From Aspergillus flavus (lineage: Eukaryota; Ascomycota; Eurotiomycetes; Eurotiales; Aspergillaceae): 64,000 nt of DNA. The stretch spans positions 806,001-870,000 of the forward strand of contig NC_092407.1 in assembly GCF_009017415.1 (NCBI RefSeq), written 5' to 3'. Each line of letters opens with the position of its first letter. Within the stretch, counting starts at the first letter, position 1. The notes beneath the pieces were generated by a model, which was not told where the DNA came from, did no database searches, and worked only from the letters and a program-made list of their open reading frames with translations. Made by a program: the position numbers and the translations under genes. Below are positions 35,495 through 46,567 of this stretch, piece after piece.

Positions 35495-35790
35495 TTTGAG
35501 CAGTTATTATATTAGCACTGTGCACCCTTCTCAGTCTAAAACACCGTCTCGCAAAAATTCAAAGTCGTAGAGATCGGCGGAGGGGTGAAGACGCATAGTT
35601 ATCATGCGACATTGATAATCACGCTCGGAGATAAGCGTTCAGCTTAAGCCCGGACACCATGGCGGAACATCATTTCCCCGACAGATTTTCTCCATCCAAC
35701 TTTTTTTTTTGTCGGTCAAATGTATACAGCTTCTGATTGCGACATTGCTGGCCCACGACGGAGATACAGCGATTCTCCAATCAAGTAATC
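35495..35790. promoter_or_regulatory. Short bidirectional promoter, bna1 and rcl1
   Basis: A 296-bp gap between divergent starts, with a run of ten T near 35701-35710. No specific site recognised. Confidence 0.5.
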
Positions 35791-36999
35791 ATGGCAACTT
35801 CACAACCCCCTCTCCGCTTTACCGGTCATAAGAACTTTGTGTATCGCTTGGTTTTTGCAACCTTGACTGGCCGTACGGTGCATATCTCTCAGATCCGCCC
35901 TTCCTCTCCTACCAACCCTGGTCTTGCTCCGCATGAGATTTCCTTTCTTCGTCTTCTCGAGGCTGTCACCAATGGTTCTCAACTTGAAATCTCTTATACT
36001 GGAACAATTGTTGTCTACAAACCTGGTCTTATCACTGGAAGTGGTGCAGGAGCAGGCAGCGGTGGTGTAATCAGACATGAGCTCCCAGCAGGTTGTAATC
36101 GCGGTGTGAGCTACTACCTTTTGCCTCTCTGTCTTTTAGCCCCATTCTCCAAGGCTCCTGTAAAGGTTCTCTTCACTGGCCCTGGTGTGATCACTTCATC
36201 TACGCCAACGGGTGATATGTCCGTGGACAGCGTGCGAACCGCGATCTTGCCGCTCTACAATCAATTCGGAATATTCAACAACATCGAACTCCGCATCCTA
36301 CGAAGATCTAACCCTGGACATAACGGCAGGGGCGGCGGCGGAGAAGTTCAGCTGGTCTTCGGCCACCAAGTGCGTCTCCCGAAAACTCTTCATCTGATGA
36401 ACCCGGGTAGAATAAAGAAGATTCGTGGTGTGGCCTATGCCGTCGGTGTCTCAGCTTCCAATAACGCCAGAATGATCGAAACCGCTCGTGGTGTTCTCAA
36501 CCCACTTGTGCCGGATACTTACGTTTTCTCTGATGTGTCCTCTGCCCCGCTGGTTCCTGCCCCAGAGAAGAGCAATCCTTCGGCTAAGAAGAAGATCGGT
36601 CTTGGATTCGGTTTGTCGCTTGTTGCAGAGTCCTCGACTGGTTGCCTCTTTTCTGCGGATGTGGCATCCCCGCCTTCGGGTGGCCAGGCTCCTGAGGATA
36701 TTGGAAAGCAGTGCGCTTATCAGCTGCTTGAAACCATCTCGAAAGGTGGTTGTATTGCTCCCGCAGCAGCAGCGACCATGCTGGGTCTTATGACAATGGG
36801 CTCAGAGGATGTTGGCCGGATTCAACTTGGCCGTGATGTGATTGCTGACGAAGGTGTAATCCAGCTGGCGAGAGACTTAGCGAAATTTGGCGCACCTGGC
36901 TGGGGTCTTAGAGAGGCTGCCGGAGAAAATGAGCGTGGTGACATCGTTGTCAGCGTGGTTGGACGGGGTATTGGAAATGTTGGACGAAAGGTTGCTTGA
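35791..36999 (+). CDS. rcl1: RNA 3'-terminal phosphate cyclase-like protein, 18S rRNA biogenesis
   Basis: A single exon of 402 aa. The N terminus LRFTGHKNFVYRLVFATLTGR, the GCNRGVSYYLLPL block, GVITSSTPTGDMSVDSVRT and NNIELRILRR, and HLMNPGRIKKIRGVAY are typical of the Rcl1 branch of the cyclase family. Rcl1 acts in the nucleolus with Bms1 in the small-subunit processome and is needed for 18S rRNA maturation; this branch lacks the catalytic His of true cyclases. The frame is open 18 codons upstream, but the ATG at 35791 gives the conserved start. A Gly-rich patch (SGAGAGSGG) is a minor insertion. Confidence 0.95.
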   Translation: MATSQPPLRFTGHKNFVYRLVFATLTGRTVHISQIRPSSPTNPGLAPHEISFLRLLEAVTNGSQLEISYTGTIVVYKPGLITGSGAGAGSGGVIRHELPAGCNRGVSYYLLPLCLLAPFSKAPVKVLFTGPGVITSSTPTGDMSVDSVRTAILPLYNQFGIFNNIELRILRRSNPGHNGRGGGGEVQLVFGHQVRLPKTLHLMNPGRIKKIRGVAYAVGVSASNNARMIETARGVLNPLVPDTYVFSDVSSAPLVPAPEKSNPSAKKKIGLGFGLSLVAESSTGCLFSADVASPPSGGQAPEDIGKQCAYQLLETISKGGCIAPAAAATMLGLMTMGSEDVGRIQLGRDVIADEGVIQLARDLAKFGAPGWGLREAAGENERGDIVVSVVGRGIGNVGRKVA

Positions 37000-38390
37000 T
37001 TTCGCGCTCGCGGTGCGAGCCTCACTTTTATTCGTGCGGTCATTCTGGTCAGCTGCCGCAAGTTTACATTCATCGATAATTGGAGGTTCAATAGCCAGGT
37101 AACAGCCTTGTTTCAGAATTCGACTATTTGACAGCCGATCAACATGAAACCCGACCTTGGTACCCGAACAGCATGGATCCTCGACGGCGTTTCACAATTC
37201 GCGATCGCAGAGAGGCCGATTACACGTCACTTCTTGTCTCTACAGGTGCCTGACCTCGGTAGTCGGACGGTGGGATTTGAAAATACCATGCGCTTCTTTT
37301 CACCGCTACCTTAGACCTGCGCCACGTGTCTAGGGCCACGCCAAGACAACACCTGTTTTCCACACCGCAGCCGGCGTTCTGACATTTGCGCTTCACATTC
37401 CAAAGAGATGTCGCCCCTTTGATGGGCCCTTGCAGTTTTATGAAACGCTTAGTTGTTGAATTTCAAATGATACCCACTGTTTTTCTGGTGCTTGGAATGT
37501 CCACCTCACCGCTAGGTGTCTACCCCATAGTGGGCATAGATCTCGCATTTCAGGGCTAAGAGTATGTTGGGCTTTGATTCTGGTGATCATGAGTCACACC
37601 TCGTGGAGAAACTGTTCCTGAATCCTATGTATATAAACGGCATCAATGGAGATCTTATACTTTACTTACCCTGCTGTATTGTCTTTCACATGACTCATCC
37701 CAGTCTATATCTTGCACTATGTTTCCTATTCTTCTTTGTCTGATGTCTGCGCAATCGCCTCGAGTTAACCAACTCAAAAAGTGGCTCAGCAACGAACCGG
37801 AGATTTTCCCTCACCGATTACAGCGCAAGCCCGGCTGTCCATCTGCCTGACCACGACAAGGGAGAGATGCCATGGAAGTTTAATTCGTGGTCATTCCATG
37901 GCTATGTCACAGCCGGATTGAAGAGGGTTATAAACCCCTCAACGCCTCATTTGATATACTACGTACGGACGCTTTAAACGCCTTTCACCAAGAGTCAGTC
38001 GCCCCTTTCGATCGAATTTTTTGGCCCTCCATTGTCAACCCCTCGAAATTCGAAGAAAGATTCGAGTATAAGTTCCGTGAAGACTATGGAACCCTCGGTC
38101 ACGCCCCCCTGTGGTTGAGCCTCGAGGAACCTCGATGTTGTTCTGGAAGCGGCGAGCACAACACGCCCTGCCTTGCTCCTTCCATATTCGGAAATACGAT
38201 GTCACTCAGGAACGCACCACTACGGCGAGTCCACTTCCGAGGCCCTTCCTAGTATCATCATCCAGGCATAACCTCAGTCTGTCTCGCTGGTGCCTGGACC
38301 TCGACGCCCACCCCCTTGCTTCCCTCTTCCCCTCCCCCTCCTCGCCCCAACAACTGTTACTCTTCCACCCTTTTGCTTCCTTCGCACATT
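37000..38390. other. Gene-poor 1.4 kb upstream of the repeat-intron locus
   Basis: No recognisable protein. A TATA-like ATATAAA at 37631-37637 stands about 85 nt before a 43-codon ORF (37719-37850, starting MFPILLCLMSAQSP). A longer frame at 37887-38252 has no ATG with good context and no family features. From 38320 to 38395 the plus strand is strongly C/T-rich, as in fungal core promoters. Confidence 0.5.
37719..37850 (+). CDS. Small 43-codon ORF, doubtful
   Basis: ATG to TGA open frame beginning MFPILLCLMSAQSPRVNQLK, downstream of a TATA-like element and a C/T-rich leader. It has a hydrophobic start but is too short to judge and matches nothing I know. It could be an upstream ORF of the transcript that continues into the repeat-intron locus. 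Confidence 0.2.
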   Translation: MFPILLCLMSAQSPRVNQLKKWLSNEPEIFPHRLQRKPGCPSA

Positions 38391-38753
38391 TGGCCTTAAC
38401 ATGGACTCACTAGGGAACAGTGTTTGTAAGTCCTCCTAGAGGTGTCAGTCAGCATACTCCTTTACTACTGATGAGGCAGGCCGACCGAATTTGACTCCTG
38501 TTCCAAGTTAGCTTACCGTCGTGGATGTTTCAATTTCATCAAGCTGGCCTGCTGGTAAGTCTCATGGAGATGAGCGCTATTGCTGACGACGCCCTCTTCG
38601 GCTTATAGGCGACTATCTGTTTGCTTGGAACTGGATGGGACTCGGTCCTTTATCTGCTCAACATTCATCTTGACTCGCCGATCACTCACCAACCGAGATC
38701 TGAGCTGCCTCACCTCTCCCTGAGCATTATGCCTGGCACCGTGGGCAGGCCCA

Positions 38754-38822
38754 GTAAGTGACAGAGCTTGTATGCATACCTTCCCTCGATGCACCATGCT
38801 TCGATACTGACGGCTGTTCTAG
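38754..38822 (+). repeat. Repeat-intron module, copy 1
   Basis: Begins GTAAGTGACAGAGCTTGT and ends CTGTTCTAG before GCTGGCTAAAAA. A CTGAC branch-like site lies about 14 nt before the acceptor. The flanking exon GCACCGTGGGCAGGCCCA resembles the other copies. A second donor-like GTATGC lies 16 nt inside (38770), giving a 69- or 53-nt intron. Confidence 0.7.
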
Positions 38823-39032
38823 GCTGGCTAAAAAAACTTCGCCCGCATCGCCGGCCAGCTCCCTACGGGGACATGCTCTTGTTCGTCCACACCTTCCTTA
38901 CTTCATCTACATGTTTCTAACCAGGTAGCTAGGGGACAAACGCCAAATCAGCTTCATGATTCACATGCGTCTTTCCAGGACTGACTCCTGCCTCCTTCAC
39001 CCTCCACATGCCTGCCACCGCGGCCAGGTCCA

Positions 39033-39101
39033 GTAAGTGACAGAGCTTGTAAGGATATGACCTCCATTCTCTGGCACAACGTATATACTTATGTGGCTTA
39101 G
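39033..39101 (+). repeat. Repeat-intron module, copy 2
   Basis: Same 18-nt start GTAAGTGACAGAGCTTGT and end TTAG before GCTGGCTAAAAA. The second donor-like GTAAGG is at 39049. The intron body shares no clear similarity with copy 1, although its length (69 nt) is identical. Confidence 0.7.
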
Positions 39102-39266
39102 GCTGGCTAAAAAGACCGCCCGCACGCTGGCATAATCTCACCATTACGGGGGCAGGGAGCAGGCAGACGCGACTACACCCTGGTACGACTTCACAGCATT
39201 GAGCCATGACACGCCTTCGGTCACCAGAGAACAGCCCCTCCCACTAGCTGCACCGTGGCAAGCCCA

Positions 39267-39334
39267 GTAAGTGACAGAGCTTGTAAGTGTCACTACATCT
39301 AGTACTGGGTTCCTCTGCTGACTGGGCTCTTCAG
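39267..39334 (+). repeat. Repeat-intron module, copy 3
   Basis: Same 18-nt start; ends CTCTTCAG before GCTGGCTAAAAA. Second donor GTAAGT at 39283, GCTGAC branch-like site near 39317. Length 68 nt. The preceding exon end (CACCGTGGCAAGCCCA) matches copy 1 with a small deletion. Confidence 0.7.
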
Positions 39335-39440
39335 GCTGGCTAAAAAAACCCCGCCACACCGCAGTGAAGCAAAGATGATTGTCAGGAAATGTAAGTTTGG
39401 TCTTCTTGCAAGCCGACTGCGTGTCTTACCAGTGACTCAG

Positions 39441-42117
39441 GGTTATGGTCAACAAGATACCGTCTTGTACTGATGGTCTTCTCAACCTGTCCTACCACAA
39501 CGCCTTGTGCGTCCATCAATTCTAAAGACCGGTCACACCACTTCTGAACAAACCAACGTGGATGGCCGGGGATAGGAGTTGGATGATATGGCTGGGGGAT
39601 GCTGGCATATTCCTGTCTCGAGGTTCTTTGTAATTAGTTCTCTGGTTGTACCTTTTGTGTTGTCATTCTCTTGTTATTCTAGTCCTGGTCAAGGTTTTTA
39701 CCCATAAAATGGGAAGTTTCCCTTGACCTAGCGGGTAAAACCACAACCTGAATTGGGGGGACTGGCTGTGACATCAATCAATTTCATTCAAATAACGAGT
39801 TGCGATGCTGTAGGGGTGTAGGTCGCCAGTGAAATCATTAGCATGTTGTGGATTGCGATAACAATTCTACTCTTAGAGCTGCTATATTAAGAGTCTCTAG
39901 GCATGGAGCCAGGGAAGCAACAATCTTATATGTAATCATACGACATGGGGCTTGCATTCTCCTGTTAAAACTTGCTTTGTTGTTTAAGCTGACCTCGTCA
40001 ATTGCTGGCACACTGGCTGACGTCCTTCTCGTCCTCTCTCGCCCGAAAGCAATGTCTTTCCAGCTTCCGCATTAGGGTTCCGAGCGAAAATACTAGGCAC
40101 TGAGAATATCGGTGAAGCTCGCCAAACAGTCCATCCCCAGCCACCCAGAGCTTCAACAACGCCGAGTCCACCCTTTTCACCCACGACAGCGGATTATCCA
40201 CTTTTGTCTTCAGTTAACTTCGTGCCCGTTGCCGCGTCATTAAAGCTATCCAAGAATCACTCCACCATCTCCGCGAGAAATCGCTATAAATAGTCGACGC
40301 GGACAGATTTAACCTTGCTATAGACGCCGCGCCCAAGACGGCGGGATCAATTATCAATTTACATCACCAATGGTTGGCTCTTGGTCTATACGTTTGCGAC
40401 TTCATTGGTGCCGTGAGTGGGTTTGAGGTTGGGATGAGATGGCTGGGACGTGGATCCTGACAAGGCATCGAGCTTGGCTTAACTGTGGTGGGCTTTCCAA
40501 TTCGGATGTGAGGTGAAGCTGTGAGTGGGCTTGTGGTGTGGCTCTCCTTGTTGGTTTGGCTTGGTTCAAGGGTGTACAGAGTTTGTGCGTACTCGATATT
40601 GTTATTTTGAGAATTTGGGAGATGGTGAGCGCGGACTAGTATGATTGGAATTGGCGACTATGGGTGTGTAGTTTGACCTAAACTGCGGCTATAGGTCCTC
40701 TTTCATGCATTCCTGCAATCATCAAAGGAAATATAATAACTGTAGAACGTATGAGGTTCCAAAATGGTTTCAAACATACGGCATGAAATGTTTTGTCCGT
40801 GATGTCTGAAGCACGTCCCCAAAAAGGAAATCAGGGGATCCACCGACGGAGTTTTCTTGAGACGTTGGAAATAGTTTATGCTTAATAGCACGATTTAATT
40901 TATTTCTTGCTAGGATTGCAACGAACATGGGGGTGTTCACCGCATAATTATATACTGCACACATACATCAGTCGCAGGACCAAAATACGTGCAGCACAGA
41001 TTAATCGATGCATCATATTGCTTTCCCTTCGCTCAACTTCTACTATTTAGTTATTCATTTGGCAGGCATTGGATCAGAAATCCCCATTACAGGAAATTGG
41101 TAACGATATATTCCCTAGAAATACCTCGCGATTCGCCTACGATGAATCATTCGACTGCCAGCTCACTGGTTTATATTAGTTCCTCTTAGAGAAAAGCTAG
41201 TAAATTATGAATAGTATCAACTAAAGTAAGTGCCAATCCAGGTACAGCACTTGACAAAGAAAAGAAAAGAAAAAACTCTTCAGTTGGGTCCTGAGGAGGC
41301 TGGCAAATGAATGATGCATCGGGCAACAACCTAACGGCAGACTAAAATCCTTAGTGCCGCCGAGTCCACCATTCGCCTTCTCCCGACCCTCCGGACGAGC
41401 GAGCTGTCTGGTCCCCGCAGTGGCTCGCGTGAGGCTTTCGTCGCATCATGAAAAGTGAGATGAGCTGTCCAACTGGATCATGGACGATGGGGAAATCGGT
41501 CATGAGTACAGAATATTGGTGAGGATGAGAAACTGAGTCCACAGCGCTCGGGAACTATTCGAGGAGGAGGACCCTCGATGCCACGATGCGGTCCCCTCTC
41601 TCTGTGCCCACTTTCCGCCATGCATCGCATATTTTTTTTTTAGCAAATAAGAGACACCGGAGGGCTGACTCACTTGCAGATGAGGAAGTCCAGTGGCTGG
41701 TTTACGGTCTGCTTTGCGATAAGAGGGGAATTATCGCTGGCAATCGCGACAATGTTGGCGGTCAATCCACCCTCCGAAACCCCCTCATGGATGCACACGT
41801 AGCAGACTATCCTTGACCCAGTTGGGGCCGGTGTCGAAATTTTTTTTCTTTTCTTGACTCTTTTGCGCCTAGGGTGGGATTGCGATGGAATAAGAAGACG
41901 CATTGCTAAGCGCAAGTGTAACGGTCAGGGTGCGAAGGACAATTTGGTATATATAGACTATATCATTAGTGAACGCTTTTGGATCTTGAACATCAACTGT
42001 GCGGGAGTCTTACGCTCTCTTTCCTTTCTTCTACCTTCGGACTCTCTTCATCTCATTCTGTTTCCTCGTATATTCTTTTCATTTTTGGGGGGTATAGAAA
42101 AGTCATAGCAAGCGTCC
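39441..42117. other. Gene-poor 2.7 kb downstream of the repeat-intron locus
   Basis: No recognisable gene. Minus-strand frames at 39998-40201 and 40703-40964 and a plus frame at 39848-40075 have no family features. A TATAAATAG sequence occurs at 40285-40293. C/T-rich and AT-rich stretches before 42118 look like the promoter of the BTB gene. Confidence 0.5.
39687..39728. repeat. Imperfect hairpin, 8-bp plus 5-bp stem
   Basis: GGTCAAGG at 39687-39694 pairs with CCTTGACC at 39721-39728, and CCCAT at 39701-39705 pairs with ATGGG at 39709-39713 around an AAA loop. It could be an RNA hairpin near the 3' end of the repeat-intron transcript. Confidence 0.45.
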
Positions 42118-43898
42118 ATGGATAACTATCGGGATTACAGCAGGTGAGTGGACTTTTGGACATCATCAGACGAACAATTGTCTCATTTGGTTTGCGTCCT
42201 TTCTTCTTTTCTTTCGTTCCCTGTATCATAGCCAAGATCGCAAATTTTCGTTATGCCAACCATGACAGCATTGCCACTGACCCTCCGAGTTTGTCATTGG
42301 GATACAGTATCGTCCATTCACCGCCATTCACTTTCCTGGTCGGCGCCAACCACACCAAGTTAACCGTTCAATCGGGACTTGCCCGTCATGTCTCCCAGCC
42401 GCTGGACCACTTGATGAACAGTGGGGAAACCCGCGAATCGAAACATCATATCGCCGTCTTGGAGGAGGAAGATGTTGAGACCTTTGTCGCCTTCTGCGAG
42501 TATGCCTATACAGGTGACTACAGCGTCCCTGGCCCGGACAACCGAGAGGAATACCAAGAACAGGTCGTGAACAACCCATTCAAGGGTGTGTTCTCTGGAG
42601 AGCCTGTCCTGGCGCAGCCTGACCCCAAACCCAGCGACGAGACCGACAAGGGGCAGAGCAAGCCAAGCGAGGAAGTTCAGCCACAGCCGGAACAAGCGCC
42701 GCCGACTCCGGAACCAGAGTATCCTCTGCAGGAGAACAAGGCGCCAGAGGAGCCTTTAGCAGCTCCAGTTGAGCCACCGCAAGAACCCGAGCCTGTCCCC
42801 GAGCCTGCCCCCGAAGAGCCTGTTGAGCAGCCTCCTGCGACTCCCGCTGTTGAAGAAGGCGAACCTGCAGACGCCAATGAAGGCGCAGGCTCCGGCAAAG
42901 GCAAGAAGGGAAAGAAGAACAAGAAGGATAAGAAGAAGAAGGGCGCTGTCGCCGCGGAGGAGCCTACGACTAACCTGACTCCTCCGTCCACACCTCCGCC
43001 TCAGAAACTGGAACAGGTCGAGAATCCCCCTGTTGATGAAACGCCTGCCCCAGCTGAGGAATGGAACCAGCCTCAGGAGTCTATAGAACCACCGGCTGAT
43101 GCAGAGGCCGCTCAACCGGCTGAGCCTGTTCAGGCCGAGGTTGACACCTGGGAGCGATCTGCTCCCACGCCGCAGGAACCTGAAACGGTCGAGCCTGAAA
43201 GAACCTCCGTAAAGGCCGAGACTAAGGAAGAAGAGAAAGTCACAGAGGAGCCGAAACCTTCCCACTTCCGGACCAACTCCTTCATCGACATGTCATTTGC
43301 CAGGCAGCGCTTCAACTTCCAGCACGAGTCGGGCAGCAACCTGTGGGATGAATTTGCAGCCATGGACTATCACGACCCTCGACAGACCCACGGAAACAGA
43401 CCGCCAAGCTCACTGTCGTACTCGGCGTCGACCAAGGGTGACCTTCCGTATCTTGTTTTCCATGCCAAGCTGTATGTCTTCGCCACGCGCTTCTTGATTC
43501 CCGCCCTTGCCCAATTATGTCTTCGGAAGCTCCATACGGATCTCCTCAACCTAGGATTTCCCGAGCATCCAATGGACTCACAGGATGAGGAGACATTCGC
43601 TTTAACGACCACCAAGGCCAGAATGATCCTCGACCTTCTGGACTATACCTACAACAAGACTACCCGTCTCGAGCCTATCTCCGCCATCTCAGCCACTCAG
43701 CTTCGCGACAACGAGCTTCGGAGATTGGTTGTACACTATGCAGCTTGCAAGATACGGGACCTCGCGGAGTTCTGTCCTCCCGAGGAAAATACTGCGGGCA
43801 TGCCCTACCCACATAAGCGTTCGGCCAAGGGCTTGCGTCCCCTCCTGGATACCACCACCGAGCTTGCATCGGATCTGGTGTACCGTATGATGTGGTGA
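42118..43898 (+). CDS. BTB/POZ domain protein with long Pro/Glu/Lys linker
   Basis: Two exons, 42118-42143 and 42269-43898 (intron 125 nt), giving 551 aa. The BTB domain (about residues 18-95) is seen in PPFTFLVGANHTKLTVQSG, LDHLMNSGETRESK and VETFVAFCEYAYTGDY. BTB domains mediate dimerisation and often link substrates to Cullin-3. The domain is interrupted after YTGDY by about 290 residues rich in Pro, Glu and Lys, including a lysine block (GKKGKKNKKDKKKKG). It resumes with LPYLVFHAKLYVFATRFLIPALAQLCLRKLH, the helices that normally follow directly. Such fungal BTB proteins are numerous and mostly uncharacterised. The tiny first exon (MDNYRDYS) is accepted because its GTGAGT donor and phase restore the frame. 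Confidence 0.85.
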
Positions 43899-45645
43899 AA
43901 TGATTGATATGATATGACTTATGTTTTGTTTCTGTTCCTTGTCTATTGAACTCTCTTTCCGTTAGCTATTTCTTTTGTCTTCTCGTTTTCTCATGCGACA
44001 TGTATATCAAAGAGTGCACACGCACAGACACAGATCAAACACAGACACGACCTTCACGTATATGCATTTGGATTGTCTTGGAACAAATGGGTCGCTGGAG
44101 TCTGGCTGAACCTTACGCTATGTTTACTCATCCTTCCGCCTATGACGAATTTCCTTGCGTGATCCAACCTTGAATGATAATTTGTTGAAAGCCTTCCGTC
44201 CTGGACGATCATAGATAATTTCTACGTTACTGTTACATTAGGTCCCCACCTCGCCAAGGGAGCATGGGCCTTTTTTCCATGTCTTATTGATCAGATCTAA
44301 CACCGTCTGAAGGTTGCTTCCGTTTCACAAGCAACACGGGAAGGTTTAGACTGTCGGTGTCCGTCTTGGATGCATCCACTCCCTTTCGTTCTACCTCCCC
44401 GATTGGGCATTTGCGCCTTCATTCAATCCTTCCGCTTACTGATCCGCCAGCGTGGGATTGGATTGGATGTCCTTGGCCAGATGAATCTGGCGGCGGAATT
44501 AGTGGTGATCACCTCTCCTAGCTTGTTCCTCATCGTCCATCCCTGTCAATATCTTCCTGGCTGATCGTGTCTTAGGGATAAACCGGCAGAATATCAAGAA
44601 GGGAGGGGTTCCGGAGTTAGCGCACGATGACCTCGAACAAAAGACCTATTGACTGCATGAGGAGGCCCTAAAGGAATCAATTTCGAATATCTGCAGCCAC
44701 GCCAGACCGGATGCAAAGCGGACCCCTCCTTGCTGCAGGCTATATTAAAAATGCGCATTCGCAAGAAGTAGGACCCATCACACAAACGAGGACCCGTGTA
44801 TTTAGCCGCGATAAGAGAAGAGCAAAAACAAAGCCAGCCGACTATTCCGCAGCGGAGGATGGAAGCGCTGTTTCTGAGAATTGATACCGAGTGCATTGAG
44901 CCCAAGAGATTTGGGTCTAGCTGTACATACCAAGGTCCATGCGGATGAGCTCATAGTTGGGTATGGCGGGCCGATGGAGTCAACCACGTCTCTCTGGCGA
45001 CTGGTACAACGCCAAGAATAGTCGGATTTGAATCCAGAGGTTGGCTGGGCCGTATGCTTTTTTTTTACACAATTGCCGAAAAATCCGTCGAATGTTCCCA
45101 TCTTTAGGCGGAAGGACTGGCGAGGAGGGTGGGTGGAGACGATAACCTACCTGTGCTCTTCTTGGCTACGAGTGTTGCTTGGTCTTGGCGGGTGCATGTC
45201 TGTGCCACCGCGTTCCTCGGTACAAGTCGATAGACTCGATACAAAAGATGGATCGGAAATAGAAAGAGAAGACGATCGAACTGGACCATCTGGAAGTGGG
45301 GGTGGAGGGAGGCGGAGCTTGGGGTACGGAGTATGGCGCTTCGACTATGAGCCTTTGAGGGGGGTTCAACGTCCGGCAGAGCTCTACTCCGCAAGCGAAC
45401 GGGGAGGAGAGTGGGATCTCAAGTGAACTATTGGATAGCGGTTGATCATTTTCCCTGGCCTCTTTCACAGTGCCTGCTCCTGATCGACTCAGGGTTTAGA
45501 AAGGGGAGCTCGATAATGCTGACGAATCCGTCTATCATCACTGCCTTTCTTGGCCGTTAGATAGTACTATTTTTACATGGATGTCAAGTGCAGATCATGG
45601 GAAGGCAGCAACAATTCCACCCCAGATCAATAAGAATGTGGGAAA

Positions 45646-45662
45646 AATATATATATATATAT
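45646..45662. repeat. AT dinucleotide microsatellite
   Basis: About eight uninterrupted AT units followed by an A/G-rich tract (45663-45685). Confidence 0.8.
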
Positions 45663-46567
45663 AAAAAAAGAAAGAAAAAGAAAAAGTACCGGGCAAGATA
45701 AGGACGGTGTACGCATCATCGATCGTTCATAATTTCAAATGCTGAAACACAATTGGGTTGTGTCGGCGGATAGTCGCAATATTGAGGTTCAGTTACGTCC
45801 GTTGCCCAATAGTCGGATATCTCTGCCAAGAACCTCCTGCCAAGGCTCGAGACTCTTTCCATTCCTCATTGCGTCTGACTCTTCAACTGAGGGTTCGTCT
45901 TCTGTCATCCTGCATTCTTCTACAACGCAGCGCTTGACCTTTCGTGGCTGGTCATGGACGATCAGTGTCATCCGTGTATCATCTTCATTCCCGAAGTATA
46001 CGGACAGGAAGACCGACCCTAGAATACGGAGAAGAGGGCAAATGGAATTCCTCAGTGGAATGAATATATCACATTCCTCCGCGCACAGTACCTGTTATCT
46101 TTATGAATGATTAATTATCTGGTTAAACATTATCTAACCTCCCCTAAACTTTAACTCTAAAATCCCTTCCCCTTTTTTTTTGTCGTAATTTTATTTTCGT
46201 GCCCTTATCTTTCAGCCTACAGTTTTCGTCCACCATAGCCACAGTGAGCTTGGCAGCGGACCTCCCGTCGGTGATGTGCTGTCGATCTTCGTCTTGGCCC
46301 TTTCAGTCCATGGGCGAGACGCTGGTCGATGATGCCTACCGCCGCGCACGTTAAAAGAATCTTCTTCTCCTTCTTCTTCCTCCCAGACGTTCCGTGACAT
46401 GGGAGGTCCCTGATTCGGTGATCGAATGGTCCAATGGGCATGATAGGGTTCCACTCCCTCTGCATGGATTGTGGCGGTCGTGTTACATAGTCTCGCCACT
46501 TTTTTTTTTTGTTTTTCTGTGTCTTAGCAAAGGATCCCTGTAATTCGGGCCGAAAAAGACGGGCTTC

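Larger units (their letters stand above)
38401..39440 (+). pseudogene. Intron-dense repeat locus (decayed repeat gene or spliced non-coding RNA)
   Basis: Not a known family. After a C/T-rich promoter-like tract comes ATG at 38401 and a series of intron-like segments with good donors: 38426 (GTAAGT), 38554 (GTAAGT, acceptor TTATAG at 38607), three repeat introns (below) and 39392 (GTAAGT). The three middle junctions read the same way: a CAG- or CAA-GNC-CA exon end, intron, then G-CTG-GCT-AAA, which encodes Q(A/V)QLAKK with phase 2 introns. The exons between them, 38823-39032 and 39102-39266, are 210 and 165 nt, both multiples of three, so one frame passes through, but it contains stops at about 38925 (TAG) and 39131 (TAA). 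Differences between copies are partly synonymous. This suggests exon duplication in a protein-coding ancestor that has decayed, or a non-coding spliced RNA. Confidence 0.45.

Noticed and set aside
38754..39334. C/D-box snoRNA host gene explanation for the repeat introns
   Set aside because: Introns of 52-69 nt are too short, and no consistent C and D boxes occur in all three copies.
45028..45426. 132-codon plus-strand frame
   Set aside because: No family features, Gly/Arg-rich low complexity, overlapping frames on the other strand.
46212..46499. 95-codon minus-strand frame
   Set aside because: No conserved features and no supporting splice or promoter signals.
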